Positions 15,001-26,199 of a DNA stretch of 64,000 bases are shown here, piece by piece. Each line of letters opens with the position of its first letter. The stretch's first letter is position 1. Location of the stretch: NCBI GenBank assembly GCA_023846275.1, contig CM043868.1, forward strand, positions 18,633,755 through 18,697,754, given 5' to 3'. The notes under the pieces are model-generated. The model was not told where the DNA came from, made no database searches, and saw only the letters and a program-made list of their open reading frames with translations. This stretch comes from Vanilla planifolia (lineage: Eukaryota > Streptophyta > Magnoliopsida > Asparagales > Orchidaceae). Both the position numbers and the translations under genes were made by a program.

Positions 15001-18000
15001 TATAAGATTTTTTAGTCCAATATTATACGCTCTTTTGTGTTAGTGTTGCAAAGTCTTTTGTTCTAATGTTTTATAAGATCATCTAGTCCAGTGTAATAGA
15101 CTCTTTTCGGATGATAGTTAGTCCTCTGGCCTTATATGAGGTTTTGCCCTACCTACGTTTGCAAAAGATAACTTCAATATTTTTGTTTACTAAATTTTAG
15201 GAATCATTTTGTATTCGTGGGTGTAAAGCTGGATTTGGATTGAACAATCTCATAATCTTTTGTGTACCTTTCTTTTTTACACTTTCAATGTATTTTAAAA
15301 ACTAAACAAGATTTTTTAAAACTAATTCATAAGAGCAATAAAGAATTTTGAAATGCTATTTCAATATTTTAAGTTATTTGAATTTATGATTTACACAATT
15401 CACTCCTTATGTGAACATCATGTTCACTAATGCTCAATAGTTCATGTTCACTGATTCTCAATAGTGTTATCAAAACATGGTTGCATTTAGTAACTAATCA
15501 TCCAAGAGAAGATTCTCACGATGTCACACAATATGGTAATCAATAATGCTATCTTAGAAAACAAGGTTTCATCTTCTCGTTCATCTCTTTTTAAAGGTGA
15601 TTTTTATTTGTATTAAAAGAATTATATCAGTATTTTTCTTGAATCTATCGATTTATAAATTTGGGACATTGTTGAAAATGGTTTTTCTTTGAAGATAGTG
15701 GATAATATTTTGATTAGGAAGCCTTTGAGTGAACTTAAACTTCAAGAAGAATATAGAGCTCAACTTAGTATTGAGGCTTTAAATAACCTTCATTATAGTC
15801 TCTTGGCCACCAAATTTAATATGATAATGGACCTTAAGTCCATCCATTAAGTTTAGGAGAAACTTGAGATCACCTATAAAAGAATTAACTACGTTAAGAA
15901 ATCCAAAATTAATTTACTCTTGCATGATTACGAGCCTTTTTGTCTGTAAGAAGAAGACTCCATTTAAAATATGTTTATTAGATTTACTAACATTGCAAAC
16001 GGTTTCTCAAACCATAGTATAGTTTTTTTTTTAATATTCAATAGGTGATGAAGATCTTATGGGTGTTGACTAAGTAGTTTAATCCTTTGGTGACTACAAT
16101 TAAAGCCTCAAAGGATTTGAACCATCTCTTTTTAGATAAGTTAATGGGAGATCTCATGACCAATGAGATGGAGATGACAAAAAAGGAAGAAGACATGCAA
16201 TGCAAACAACCCAATAAGGAGAAGGATTTACTTCAAAAGTTGCATCATCCACATTTGATGAAGACTCATCATGCAATAGCGAGATAGAACTTTTTAATAT
16301 TTTAACAAAATTTTTAAGAAAATGATTGTAAGAAATTCAAAGAAGAAGGAGAGATGCTATAAGAATAAAGGAAAGAAATTTGAGGCATGTTATAATGAAA
16401 GTCATGTGCCAGGACATTACTATCTCGATTGTCCCAAATTGGCAGAGAAAAGAAAAGGCATGAAGAATAATTTCATTAAAGACAAGAAGAAGAAAGCCAT
16501 GATGGCCACTTGGAGTGATTCAAAATCATTTATAGCATCAAGTTGTGAGGGGAGTGAAGAAAAGAAGAATTTAATATGTCTGTCAACAAAGTAAGAAGCA
16601 TCCTCAAGTTGTTTGAGAGAAGATAATGAGGTAAGCAAACTCTCCTATAAAAAATTCAAAATTTATAGAATTGGTTGATGCTTTTAAATTTTTTTCTAAA
16701 AAATATAAAAGTTGAAAAAAGAGCATAATAATTATCTTGATTTGTGTGTTGAATAAAATAAAGTCAAGGCATTTGCATGAGTTACATCAAACTAGAGATG
16801 AATTTGCTCAAATTAAGAGCATGAATGTGAAAGATAAACTTGTTTTTAAACAATTCAAGAAGTTTCATTCCAATTGTGCTTCATCTCGTATAAGCAAGTT
16901 ACATTTCAAAATTTTAACTCTATACATGTTAAAAGTCTCACTTATGCTTCATTTATTTCTTTCAATAACTGTTTGAAAAAAGAACACATTTTTAAAGATT
17001 GCAAAATTAAGTTAAATGCTAACTCTAGATACTCTTGTTATGTTTAAGTAAGAAGAAAAATAATAATATATCTAAAAAAATTAAATAACTTGATTTTTTA
17101 TTAGCCAAACCTAAAATCATTTGGATTCCAAATTTTAAATTTTAAATTATTGATTTAAATGAGTTTAAATCTAATTGCATGTTTTAAATTTGATTCTTTT
17201 TAAAATTAGTTTATGCATAAATATAAGAGGAAAAAAATTGTACCTCTTGAACTTATTTAAAATGATTTTACTTTTCTTATATCAATAAGTGATATTTTAA
17301 ACCCTTGGTTCTTGTTTGCTAAATTCTTAAAAATGGTTTAATGATTTGCAATTTGATTGCTTATTCTTATGTACTTATAAGAGTAATAATTTTTCTTTTA
17401 TCTTTCGATACATGACAAAAGGAGGAAAAAGAAGTGAGAAATAAAAAATATTTCATGCATCCAATATATTTGTTTCATAATTATTTAGTTGCTTATATTA
17501 AAAAAGAGTATGAATTTCGAAGAAGCATTTGTATACTTATATGATTTAATATTTTTTATTTCAGTAGTTGTTTAATAGTTTTATCATCATAAAAAAAGAG
17601 AGATTATTGAATTCTTGGTTTATGTATCATAGCTTAATGACAACAAAATTATTTTATTAAAGTTTTTTTAAATGTTTCAAATTATACATCTTAAGATCAA
17701 ATAGGTCAATCAATTAGAGACTTCAATCACAAACTCAATGTACTTATTGGCAATATTTTGATATTGAACGTAATTGACACCATGATAAATACATAGCTTA
17801 AGCAAACAAAAAAAAGGTCTTTTCATAATCATTTTTATTGTTTTACAATGTGAGACATCTAACAATTTACTTGAGACATTAGAATTTAGTAAATGTGATT
17901 GTTTAAATGTTTTTAAAATTATTCTTTAATTTATTTAAAATTGCTTAAGGTTTGCATTTCATAGAGGTTCTTTAACTCAAAATGTGACTTATAATAGAGC

Positions 18001-21000
18001 AAATTTAATAAGTTGCATCACTTAATAAAAGTTAATTAAGTAACAATAAAAAAAATTTGAATTAAATTTTGACAAAACTATATTAATCATATTTTTACAA
18101 TGTATTCATCATACAATACAACTAGTTATCTTATATAATTAAACATAGGGTTATACTCAATGATGTTATACATAAGCTAGTATCTTAGTTTGTTCGTACG
18201 ATAAGATCTCCTAATCATACATGTATGATCTTTGTTTTCCCAATAGATGTAAGATGAGGCATAAATCTAATGTGCTTCATATTGTACGATATCTATATTG
18301 TATATATAAGACTTGTTCACTCATGTCATTGGATGAGCATTTAGATTGTCAATCTTGGTTTAAGGAGAATTGTTGTCTTATTGTATAATATGATTTCTTA
18401 TGTTATACATATATGATCTCATTTAATAAGGAAATAAAAGTTTGACTTAAACAATTGTAAGATCCGAAAAGCTTTGTACAATACGATTTTTCTAATCATA
18501 CTTATGTGATCCTATGATAACAGAGTGGGTATAAATTACCAATGACTTCATATACGTATCATCTTCATTATCGTTCAATACAAGGCTTATAAAATCTAAG
18601 AAATATTTACTGAATCTAGAGATAAAGAAGATCTATATACTTCATGCTTGTATAATGATTTTATTGTACAAGTATGATCATATGTTAATAGTAGTTTAAC
18701 TAATTTGGACAAATCAAAAACGTAGGACGATCAATATATTATGAATATTGTACTTGTACAATCTTTGACTAGACATGTACGATTATTATAATAAATGTGC
18801 GTAATGACTAATTTGTCAAATTTTCTAAATGAAGAGAAGAGCAAGACTGTGAGACTAAAGCATACTTCATCCAAACCTTTAAGTTCATGCCATTGAGCTA
18901 ACTTATATAATTATTCTATATTACTTTAACTTCGACATAATATGCATCTTGATTAAATTGTATAAGTTATAAAGACTTTGTATTTTGAATTTTACATTGT
19001 ATCTTTTACCTTATTATTAGGATTTTTTTTAGTTCTATATTAGGCTTTTGGCTGTTATTGTATGGTCTTTTAGCCTGATATTTTTTAAGGTTTTTTTGCC
19101 CTATATTGTAAGCTCTTTTGGACCAATATTATAGAGTCTTTGGTATGGTGCTTTGTAAGGTCTAGTAGTCCAATATTGTATACTCTTTTAAACCAATAGT
19201 TGTAGGGTCCTCTAGTTCAGTGTTTGGCTTTACCTACATATGTTTGCAAAATGTGTTTTTAGTATTTCTACCTGTCTTTTTGGCCGAGGGTGGATTTAGA
19301 TCTTTAACTAAGTAAAAGAAGACTTCAGATCTTAAGAAAGGCTTAAAATCCAACCATACATTTATCTTTCCAAATTAGAGGAGAATATCCTACACTTTAT
19401 CCTTTTAGGTTGGCAATAAACATTTGCAATGTCCACAAAAGTGGTAATGTGATCTTTAGGGCTAATCTTTCCTTTATAGTATTAAGATTCCATCCCGATA
19501 GGCTAAGTTAAATTGTTGGCCAAGATATCTTCAAAGAATAGAGAAAAATAATGATCATTGCTTTAATCATGTGACTTATTGACATAATTCTTTCTTTGTA
19601 ATAATTAGTTGCACATCATTTTAGGGATCTTTAATTAGGTAAGGTATTGTTGATTGCCTTTGGTTGGCTTCATGATAACAAAGGGATAAGTCTCCTTATG
19701 ATCAAGGTGATTTCTCCCATGACTTCAAACAAAAATTTTGAATACCTTAGAGTTGGTGGCTTAAAAAATTAAAACTAACACTAGCACACCAAAAAATGAT
19801 TGACGCAGTAGTTTAGGCGGACAGTTAACCACAATGGCTATAAGAACTATAGAAACCAATGCTGACACTATAACCTACGGTGGAGCTTGTTGTCGGTGAC
19901 AATGTTTGTCAATGTTCCTTAGAAACTGACATACCAATGGTTGGAAATTGGTATAATGAGTCATGCTTGGTGGTAGATGCAATGGATGTGATGCTTTTGT
20001 ACCCATGATAAACAACACTCAAAAACGAAAATGATTGCAAGAATGTCTCTTGAAGATTATGAACAGTCTCCATTAGGTACTCTAGCTACCTAAGAGATGT
20101 CCAAAATTGGTCTTTATTCAAGTGGTTGGCATTAGCATCTCCAATTATGTAACATATTGGTATTCATTGCTTTTAGTCATATTTTGAGGAAGAAGATGAG
20201 AAGATTACTGTCAACAATGCCCAAAATGTACATGCCAAAGATATAAAAATTGCATATCACCATTTAAAATCTTTACAAAATTGTCAGAAAATAATGATAA
20301 TAGAGAAAAGAATAAAAAACACAGATTAAAATGATGAAGAATTATGTTATTGTTGTGCCTTCATAGATCCACTAGCTTTGGCTTGTTATAGGTGTGCGTG
20401 AGCTGTGGAAGTTAATAGCTAATGAAATAGGATCTCTAATCTTCATGAGGCTCTATTTAGTGACCTTAGATTCAAATTCAGGAGTTGCATCTTCTCTTTA
20501 AGTAGAAAACTAGCAAAATAGAATAAAATTTACACTCTCACCAGGCCAACGAGAAACCATAATAAACTAAAAAGACAAAAATGCGTTAATAATATGGTGG
20601 TTGCCCATTTGCATGCATTGTGCCACATAGATCTTTGAGGTGAAAACGTTGCTGACGCCTTAGCTACCATTGCTCCTTTTTTTTTTCATCCTTAATCTTC
20701 TAAAAGCTTTTTTACCTAAAACATAAGAATGGACAATGTTTTATTGGTACATGTGTACTTTCCATGATATGTGCATGCTATCAAGCTGTATTTTCCTCTA
20801 CAATTTTAAGCTGTAAAATCTTTACGTCTTACTAAGCCCTAGTCCGTGTCATACTTAAATATAATTGCAGGCCTGGTTGAATTGGTATTTTGTAACCTTC
20901 ATTAATAAATTGTTACTATTCCAAACATTGAATACAATTTGGCCGGGTAGTATTATACATCATTTTTTTAAGTTTAGTACTATTCTTTCCTATTGCTCAG

Positions 21001-22685
21001 ACTCTACGTTATATACCTATTATGTTATCATTTTCGATATCAACTTCTGAGTTAAGGTCTTTGCAGATCTCAGTATTTGGTGTTTATGTATTCCTATATG
21101 GACAGCTATACCTTGTTCTCAGTGGGGTGGAAAGAGCATTAATTGTTGATGCCAGGATGCAAAACATTAAGTCATTAGAAACAGCACTTGCGTCACAATC
21201 TTTCCTTCAGTTAGGACTTCTGTCTGGGTTGCCAATGGTGATGGAGCTTGGCTTGGAGAAAGGATTCAGATCCGCCATGAGTGACTTTATCCTTATGCAG
21301 CTACAACTTGCCTCTGTCTTTTTTACGTTCTCCCTTGGGACAAAGGCTCACTACTTTGGACAGACTATCCTACATGGTGGTGCGAAATACAGGCCAACAG
21401 GCAGAAAATTTGTAGTTTTTCACGCAGGATTTGCAGAGAACTATCAGCTATACTCCCGAAGCCATTTTGTTAAAGGATTTGAACTGGTCTTCCTATTAAC
21501 CGTCTATAACATGTTTAGGAGGTCCTACGAGAGCAGCATTGCTTACATAATGATCACGTACTCTGCATGGTTCATGGCCATTGCTTGGCTCTTTGCACCA
21601 TTTCTTTTCAATCCTTCCGGTTTCACTTGGCGGAAGATCGTAGAGGATTGGGATGATTGGAACAAGTGGATGAAAAATGTGGGTGGTATTGGAGTGCAAC
21701 CCGAAAAGAGTTGGGAATCATGGTGGAATGCTGAGTATGCTCATCTGAGACATTCTGGACTCTGGTCTCGAATTCTGGAAATATTCTTTTCCCTTCGTTT
21801 CTTCATCTACCAATATGGTCTGGTTTATCACCTTGACATATCTCAACAGAACAAGAACATTATGGTGTACATGTTGTCTTGGTTCGTAATCTTTGCCATC
21901 TTCTCACTAGTCAAGGTGTGCATCAACCCTTACTAATATTTTTCTTCTTACTATTCAAGCTTATGTGTGAAGAACCAAATACATCTCTATGCTTTCATCC
22001 CTAAACTTTTTTCTGCCTTTCAAATACGTTTATAAAATGAGATATTTTAATACTAAAAACAAAATAGGGATGATATATTGATGCATAGAACTAAACTAGA
22101 CGAAGGCATATGTATGCTTTATATCCGTTTAAAGCTACCTAGTGGATCTTTCGACTTACTGCTACGATTTCCAGCTTGTGACGGAGGGACGTCGATTGCT
22201 CAGTATAAACTTCCACCTTACCTTCAGATTTTTGAAGCTGCTTATATTTCTGGCTGTGGTTGCTGGCATTATTACTTTGTTGTCCGTGTGCAGACTCTCC
22301 TTAATGGATCTGGTTGTGTGCTGCCTTGCATTTCTTCCCACCGGTTGGGGATTGTTGTCGGTAGTACAAATCAAGTAGACATTAGTTGTTTATTTGCTTA
22401 TATAACTTTTCCAGGGTTTTAGCTGATGGATTCTAGACTTAAATCTTTTTCCAGATAGCTCAAACTTTAAGGCCGAAGATGGAGCAATACTGGTTATGGG
22501 AACCAGTGAGAGTTATAGCTCAAGCCTATGATTATGGAATGGGTAACTTGCTTTTTGCACCTATTGCTGTTCTCGCATGGATGCCTCTGGTGTCCGCCAT
22601 CCAAACTCGAGTTCTTTTCAACCAAGCATTCACCCGGCAACTACGGATTCATACAATTCTTTATGGAAAGGGCAAGAACAGTTAA
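27..22685 (+). CDS. CALS9: Callose synthase (glucan synthase-like), 3' ten exons; probably the CALS9/GSL10 type
   Basis: Catalytic and C-terminal part of a 1,3-beta-glucan (callose) synthase, a multi-pass plasma-membrane enzyme that makes callose from UDP-glucose at cell plates, plasmodesmata and pollen walls. The exons I read are 27-281, 367-478, 9130-9249, 9318-9433, 9560-9643, 9826-9938, 10011-10240, 21067-21915, 22175-22360 and 22455-22685. Each junction has AG/GT, and the joined frame is open for 764 codons to a TAA at 22683. Family blocks visible in order are [100 protein letters not shown] and LVYHLD. A hydrophobic cluster spans the last three exons. The protein ends GKGKNS, which with the DMKFTYV and GFTW blocks recalls CALS9. 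Family assignment is firm; the paralogue is from memory and less sure. A conserved Trp of the SSLAWFMS block is Gly here, and the usual ITRGG reads ITQGG. The 5' part lies outside the window. Confidence 0.93.
431..558 (+). repeat. 64-bp tandem duplication of an exon end with its splice donor
   Basis: The last 48 bases of the callose synthase exon ending at 478, plus the first 16 intron bases including the GT donor, are repeated directly at about 495-558 with a few substitutions. The second copy keeps a potential donor after TTGGATCAG. Using it would add 64 bases, shift the frame and reach a TAA within the insert, so the first donor must be the productive one. Confidence 0.85.
3619..3636. repeat. 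(AT)n microsatellite
   Basis: A pure AT dinucleotide run of nine units in the large callose synthase intron. Confidence 0.9.
3770..4200 (+). repeat. Diverged minisatellite, about three to four units of roughly 110-130 bp
   Basis: Imperfect tandem units share the phrases TTATGTGATTAGGAG, GCTATCA, TGTGTGAT, TTGACAATTTA and CTTTATTATTAGA. Units start near 3780, 3900, 4010 and 4120. Unit length varies because of small indels. It lies inside an intron and has no coding potential. It may be an internal part of an LTR, since sequence downstream at 4890-5040 resembles gypsy LTR sequence. Confidence 0.6.
4890..5040 (+). mobile_element. Possible Ty3/gypsy LTR fragment, matching 46320-46470
   Basis: The order AAAATGGACAATTTCAGG, AGACTTTATCT, a 60-80 base spacer, then TCATTCCTTAAGTGGTTAGG is repeated at 46320-46470 as AAAATGAAAAATTTACAAGG, AGACTCATTT, then CATCATTCCCTCACCTAAGG. 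From memory, long gypsy (Tekay/Del) LTRs contain similar phrases. The copies are strongly diverged and no LTR ends can be placed, so this is a tentative call. Confidence 0.35.
8600..9178 (+). repeat. Tandem duplication creating a decayed pseudo-exon before the exon at 9130
   Basis: Positions about 8640-8890 align with about 8900-9178. Shared phrases in the same order are TTGTGCAG, AGATGCA followed by TTTTATG, CATTTGCATG against CGTTCATG, TGCTGATTT, GAGAT followed by CACATCTAGC against ATATCGTATCAAGC, and CCTCCAATTAT. The right copy ends in the real acceptor and the exon encoding [11 protein letters not shown]. The left copy lacks an AG at the matching place and has stops. Confidence 0.7.
10880..12300 (-). 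mobile_element. Decayed Ty1/copia pol (reverse transcriptase to RNase H)
   Basis: Translating the minus strand piecewise, with many stops and frameshifts, gives a copia polyprotein in the correct order from high to low coordinates. The pieces are [13 protein letters not shown] and IDYEETFA (about 12060-11960), [11 protein letters not shown] (about 11925-11880), [14 protein letters not shown] (about 11815-11770), [12 protein letters not shown] (about 11720-11680), [16 protein letters not shown] (about 11395-11345), and [18 protein letters not shown] followed by FDKKFIKK (about 10965-10880). These match the RT, connection and RNase H blocks of plant copia elements. The YVDD catalytic motif is not recognisable, so the copy is dead. 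It lies opposite to the host gene inside its largest intron. LTRs were not delimited. Confidence 0.85.
13371..15463 (+). repeat. Left LTR of the intronic retrotransposon
   Basis: Its start is placed by alignment of ATTGAGTCATTAATTTT with ATTGAATTCTTGGTTTAT of the right LTR. Its end is just before the primer-site-like GTTATCAAAACATGG. The LTR interior (13980-14580) is crowded with TACGAT/ATCGTA words. A T-run lies at about 13590. Confidence 0.6.
15700..17120 (+). pseudogene. Decayed copia-type gag (UBN2-like) with a zinc-knuckle relic
   Basis: Fragments in several frames give a plant copia Gag. RFTNIANGF (about 15980) is followed by [20 protein letters not shown] then GDLMTNEME (16084-16180), which corresponds to the common block of the form KVTAIEEAKDLxxLxLEELxGSLMTxE. 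Around 16380-16440 [15 protein letters not shown] resembles a CCHC knuckle (CX2CX4HX4C) but has lost the second Cys and gained a residue. A late KIIWIPNF phrase sits near 17105. Stops break the frame repeatedly. Confidence 0.7.
17605..19258 (+). repeat. Right LTR of the intronic retrotransposon
   Basis: It aligns colinearly with 13371-15300 with many substitutions and indels. The match ends near 19258, after TTGCAAAATGTGTTTTTAG, short of the LTR end seen on the left, so this copy seems truncated. Confidence 0.6.
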
Positions 22686-25406
22686 TGTTTCCTCTTGGAT
22701 TAATGTGGGTTTGCTTCGTTGCTCGAGTGAAAGCATGGTTTGCCGTGGTGCAGTTTCCTCTCGGTCTATTGTTCATCCTTGTACATTTTTCCGGTGACTG
22801 CTTCCCTGATATGTTGTACTCTATGAACTGTCAAAATACCTTTAATACTCTAAAAAATTAACTTTTCAAAATCATCTTTTGCAGCTGATTTTATTGTAGC
22901 AGTATAAAGTGCATCGATGCTTTGTTTATAATAGATCATCTGACGATGGAGCTTTGTTTTCAATTGATACGATTTATGTAAACATGATAATGAAGTATGA
23001 AAGCTTAAAAAAGAATTCTGTTTTGACAAAATATTTATTGTTTTAATTCAAATAGTCTCATCTAGTAGGTCATATTGTTCTATTACTTGCATTGATAAGT
23101 TTAAGTTATCATACATAAGTTGGAAGTTTTAACTAAAATTTGGATGTAATTATACACAAGAAAATTGAAATTATTTGTTTTATTTTTCTTTATAAAATAG
23201 AAAATAATAAAAGCTTACTCTTTTCAATTATCATTACTTAACATTGATGAACAATGAAGCTTTGACATAAGAGAATTTTGATTTATGAACAAAATATTTT
23301 TGATTAAATAATATAATGTGAAATTGTATTTCTCTCATTCATAGCTTTATTGATTTCAAATTTATGTGAAATTTGAATCATCAACCCATTGTGATGAAGA
23401 AATTTGTATGAAATTGTTAATAAGATCAAATGTGATGATGAATGACAATAGCTTTTTTCAAAGCTCTAACAAGGTTTTGGCCTTTCAACTCACCTCAATG
23501 CTTGTTTAGTACGTAGTAGACAACTAATGAAGTGCATCATATAAAGCTTCTAGGAATTTGAAGTAAGGCAAAGCATGATAAAATGAGCTTGTTAGTCATA
23601 AACAAGTCTTGTCCACTAAGCTTTGCTTCCTCCTATTGCTTGCTTTTAGTGATGCTTGACTCACTATAACATAGGACTTCTGGTATGACAGGAAGACTCA
23701 CTGAAAGGGCAACCACCATTACACACATCATCAAAACACAAACATCTTATGATGATCAAAAAACAAAAAAAAAATGAGAGAAAATACTTTAGTAAAAAAA
23801 ATTATCTCAATCAAAAGGCATTTTTATTCTTTTGGAAGGGTAAAAAATCTCGACATATGATGAATAAATATCTTGGCTTCCCAATTAAGAAAATAATTAC
23901 TAACAAACTTTTAAAAAGAGATCATGAAAGTTACTAGAAACTAAGTAAACGTATTCTTAAGTCGTTCACAAAATTGCTGAGCAAAAAAAAAATACCCAAT
24001 GCTCCTTGGTCTGCTAAGCTTTTTTCTTTCTTTCTTTTACTTAGTCAACGCATATCTAAAAGAAGACCAAACGGAAATTGCACTGAAAAATAAAACAAGT
24101 GTTCTTCTAGGAGAAAAAATCGTCAAACTGCCGTCATAATGATTACGTCATCCAAAAACGAAAGCTCAGTCTTCTCTCTAAATAACAAAATTTATACAAC
24201 TATGGACCCCTCTTGTTTTTTTTATCATTAAATGTATGTTTAATTTGGACAAATTCATGATTAAATGTTCAAATATTCTCTATCTTATATTTGTCATCAA
24301 AGTATATTTTTTTTCACTATTTTCTTCCAATCTAAATTATCAACTTCTCAAAGTCCAAATAGCTTAGCTTGACACAAATTTAGAAAATTTATTTTTATTT
24401 CTTTCACATTACCAACAAGATAGTTCTTAAACACATATACCCTAATTTGATATGAAAATATGAATAATCAAAATGCACATGTCACAAAAGTTTTACACCT
24501 CAAAACAAGTATCTCCTAATGTTAAATGCTATTACAATATGATTTGATATTGAGACATTTTCATAAAATATTCTAATTAAATTCTATGTAATGATTAATA
24601 ATTTTTTTGTATATGTATGTCTTGAATCTTGTCTTATTCTATATTTATTTTGGTTGGTTATTGATAGTTAATTCATATGGAATTTATAATTATGTTATGT
24701 TAAACATAAAATTAAAATATAAAAGATAAATGAGAAATTACCAAGTGGTAAGACAATGTGTTTTGGATTGGAGATTCGAAGGTTTGAATCTTTTTGTCCT
24801 ATTTTTTTTTCATCAGAAACATTAAAGATGTGAATACTAATAGTATTATAATATTAAATATATTAATACCAAATTACATGAAAACTTGACAAATTATACT
24901 AAGATTTATTATCATAATCTTTTGAAATATATTTTTAAAAAAATGATTGAACTACAACTAGAGTTTTAAAACTAAATCTATGCCTTTCTAAATTTCATAA
25001 ATTACAATAATCTTTCAATTTAGTCAAAAAATAATAAAATTGAAGTGATTTGCCTTGCATGCTCAAAGGTTCTCATCAAACCAAAAAAATTGCATCTATC
25101 TCAAGTAAAAGATATTAAAGATAAAAAAAATTATTTTCAAATAAAAAAATTCTATCACTAATTAGTGGTCTCATCATAACTCACAACATTATTATGCTCT
25201 ATATTATTTTTCTCATGTTAATATAGTCATAATCACATTGTTCGTCAATGATCAAAACTCAATATCACATTATATGACACAAAATAGTTTATTCCATGAC
25301 TTACTAATTATACATTTCTCTCCATTATTATAGCTTGGAGTAGCATATTAACATTTTTTATTGTTAAATTAATAATATTAAAATTTTGGATTGCATTTGT
25401 ATCCCT
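22686..25406. other. Intergenic DNA between callose synthase and the RING-H2 gene
   Basis: The two genes converge here (+ then -), so both 3' UTRs end in this stretch. The first about 230 bases after the callose synthase stop are the likely 3' UTR. The rest is AT-rich with many poly-A/T runs and holds one recognisable feature, a tRNA-Gln-like relic at 24731-24802. No protein family was recognised. Confidence 0.7.
24731..24802 (+). pseudogene. Plastid-type tRNA-Gln(UUG) relic
   Basis: The 72 bases align without gaps, from memory, to chloroplast trnQ-UUG. CCAAGTGGTA (D arm, 24741-24750) is identical. TTTTGG around the TTG anticodon (24771-24776) is kept. ATTCG then AGGTTTGAATC (24784-24790) matches the T arm except for one C-to-T change, and TTGTCCTA resembles the acceptor end. 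I count about 70% identity, and most differences are C-to-T or G-to-A. The acceptor stem no longer pairs well. This suggests an old plastid DNA insertion or a tRNA-derived repeat, not a working tRNA. Confidence 0.7.
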
Positions 25407-26132
25407 TCAAGGCTGTGCAGGAACAATATCGTTGCCTCCATTATCTTGCCTTGCTGAGCTCGACTGTCTTCCCATGCTTGATCTCCGACAAAGCGACGAA
25501 CCCTTAAGAACTACCGAGCTCCCCTCCTTCGGTAATGGCTTCTCATCACTCCGTCTGGGAACCTCTACTCTTACAATAACCCTCTCCGACGTCGGCAGCG
25601 GGACCAACAGCGGGCCTCCTCCACCGACCTCCAGCTGCGCAAACCTTGTCACCTCGGCTCGACAAACGGGACACGTGCGGTGGGCATTCAACCAAGAGTC
25701 GATGCAACCAACGTGAAACACGTGCTTGCAGTTGGGCAGCAACCTCATGGCCTCCGCTTCCTTGGCTACGCTCAAACAGACGGCACATAATTCCCCACCT
25801 CCGCCGTCGCTTCCGGCTACCGCTTCGACACGTTTCCCTTGAAAGAACGTTGGCAGAGTGGCAATAATGGCGGCGTCGACACCGCCGCCGGCGGGGAGTC
25901 TGGGATGGCCACTGTAGAAGCGGTTGGTGGCATCATTGCTGACCTGTTCTCTGCGGCGGCGGCGGCGGCGGAGGATGATGTAGCGGGTGAAGTGGTGAGC
26001 AGCAAAGAGGAGGAGGATGAGAGAGAGGACGCCGCCGATGAAGACGAGTGGAATCCAGACATTTTGGCGGGAACTTTCATTGCTTCGATTGGTCACCCAT
26101 ACATCGGAGGTTCTCGGGATGCTGTAAACCAT
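25407..26132 (-). CDS. ATL-family RING-H2 E3 ubiquitin ligase, single exon
   Basis: A 241-residue intronless protein with the full ATL layout. It has a hydrophobic segment at residues 27-45, then a basic Arg-rich stretch (55-61), a GLD-like region around DAAIIATLPTFF (86-97), and a canonical RING-H2 finger. The finger ligands are C116, C119, C135, H137, H140, C143, C154 and C157. That is CX2C, X15, CXHX2HX2C, X10, CX2C, with the Pro before the third Cys (LLPNC) and the DSW preceding the last Cys pair. ATL proteins are membrane-anchored E3 ligases that pass ubiquitin from an E2 to targets, often in defence or carbon/nitrogen responses. The C-terminal 80 residues are low-complexity with Ser and Arg. 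The start is the first Met of the open frame, just before the membrane segment. The gene is strikingly GC-rich against its AT-rich surroundings. The target is unknown. Confidence 0.92.
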   Translation of the reverse strand: MVYSIPRTSDVWVTNRSNESSRQNVWIPLVFIGGVLSLILLLFAAHHFTRYIILRRRRRRREQVSNDATNRFYSGHPRLPAGGGVDAAIIATLPTFFQGKRVEAVAGSDGGGGELCAVCLSVAKEAEAMRLLPNCKHVFHVGCIDSWLNAHRTCPVCRAEVTRFAQLEVGGGGPLLVPLPTSERVIVRVEVPRRSDEKPLPKEGSSVVLKGSSLCRRSSMGRQSSSARQDNGGNDIVPAQP

Positions 26133-26183
26133 GCTTCTCTTTGCTTGAGCCTATTTAGTTTGTTAGAAAGTTTATGGTTTCGT

Positions 26184-26191
26184 TATTTATA
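26184..26191 (-). promoter_or_regulatory. Likely TATA box of the RING-H2 gene
   Basis: TATAAATA on the minus strand, 52-59 bases upstream of the start codon. It implies a very short 5' UTR of about 20-30 bases. Confidence 0.5.
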
Positions 26192-26199
26192 TTGCAGTA

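Larger units (their letters stand above)
13371..19260 (+). mobile_element. Decayed LTR retrotransposon with two long LTRs and only a gag relic between them
   Basis: Two direct repeats flank a 2.1-kb interior: about 13371-15463 and 17605-19258. They share long colinear phrases, for example TGACAACAAAATTATTTTATT, AAATAGGTCAATCAAT, CTTATTGG and CATACATGTATGATC-type words, with heavy divergence. After the left LTR comes GTTATCAAAACATGG (about 15466-15480), a decayed form of the tRNA-Met primer site usually written TGGTATCAGAGCA. Before the right LTR is a purine run, AAAAAAAGAGAGA (17591-17603), fitting a polypurine tract. The interior encodes a copia-like gag relic. No pol is visible, so the element was non-autonomous or lost its pol. 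The right LTR appears truncated. Confidence 0.75.
10241..21066 (+). other. 10.8-kb intron of callose synthase filled with retroelement remains
   Basis: The intron separates the exon ending TVGYYFNNM (GTAAGC donor at 10241) from the one starting [12 protein letters not shown] (acceptor TTGCAG ending 21066). It contains a minus-strand Ty1/copia pol relic (about 10880-12300), an LTR-gag-LTR relic (13371-19260), and unassigned sequence at 10320-10880, 12300-13370 and 19260-21060. The block 19260-20700 is less AT-rich and looks like more decayed retroelement, but no protein motif could be read from it. Confidence 0.8.

Noticed and set aside
22078..22861. Overlapping plus-strand open frames of 60-110 codons
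   Set aside because: Other-frame readings of the last two callose synthase exons, their intron and the 3' UTR.
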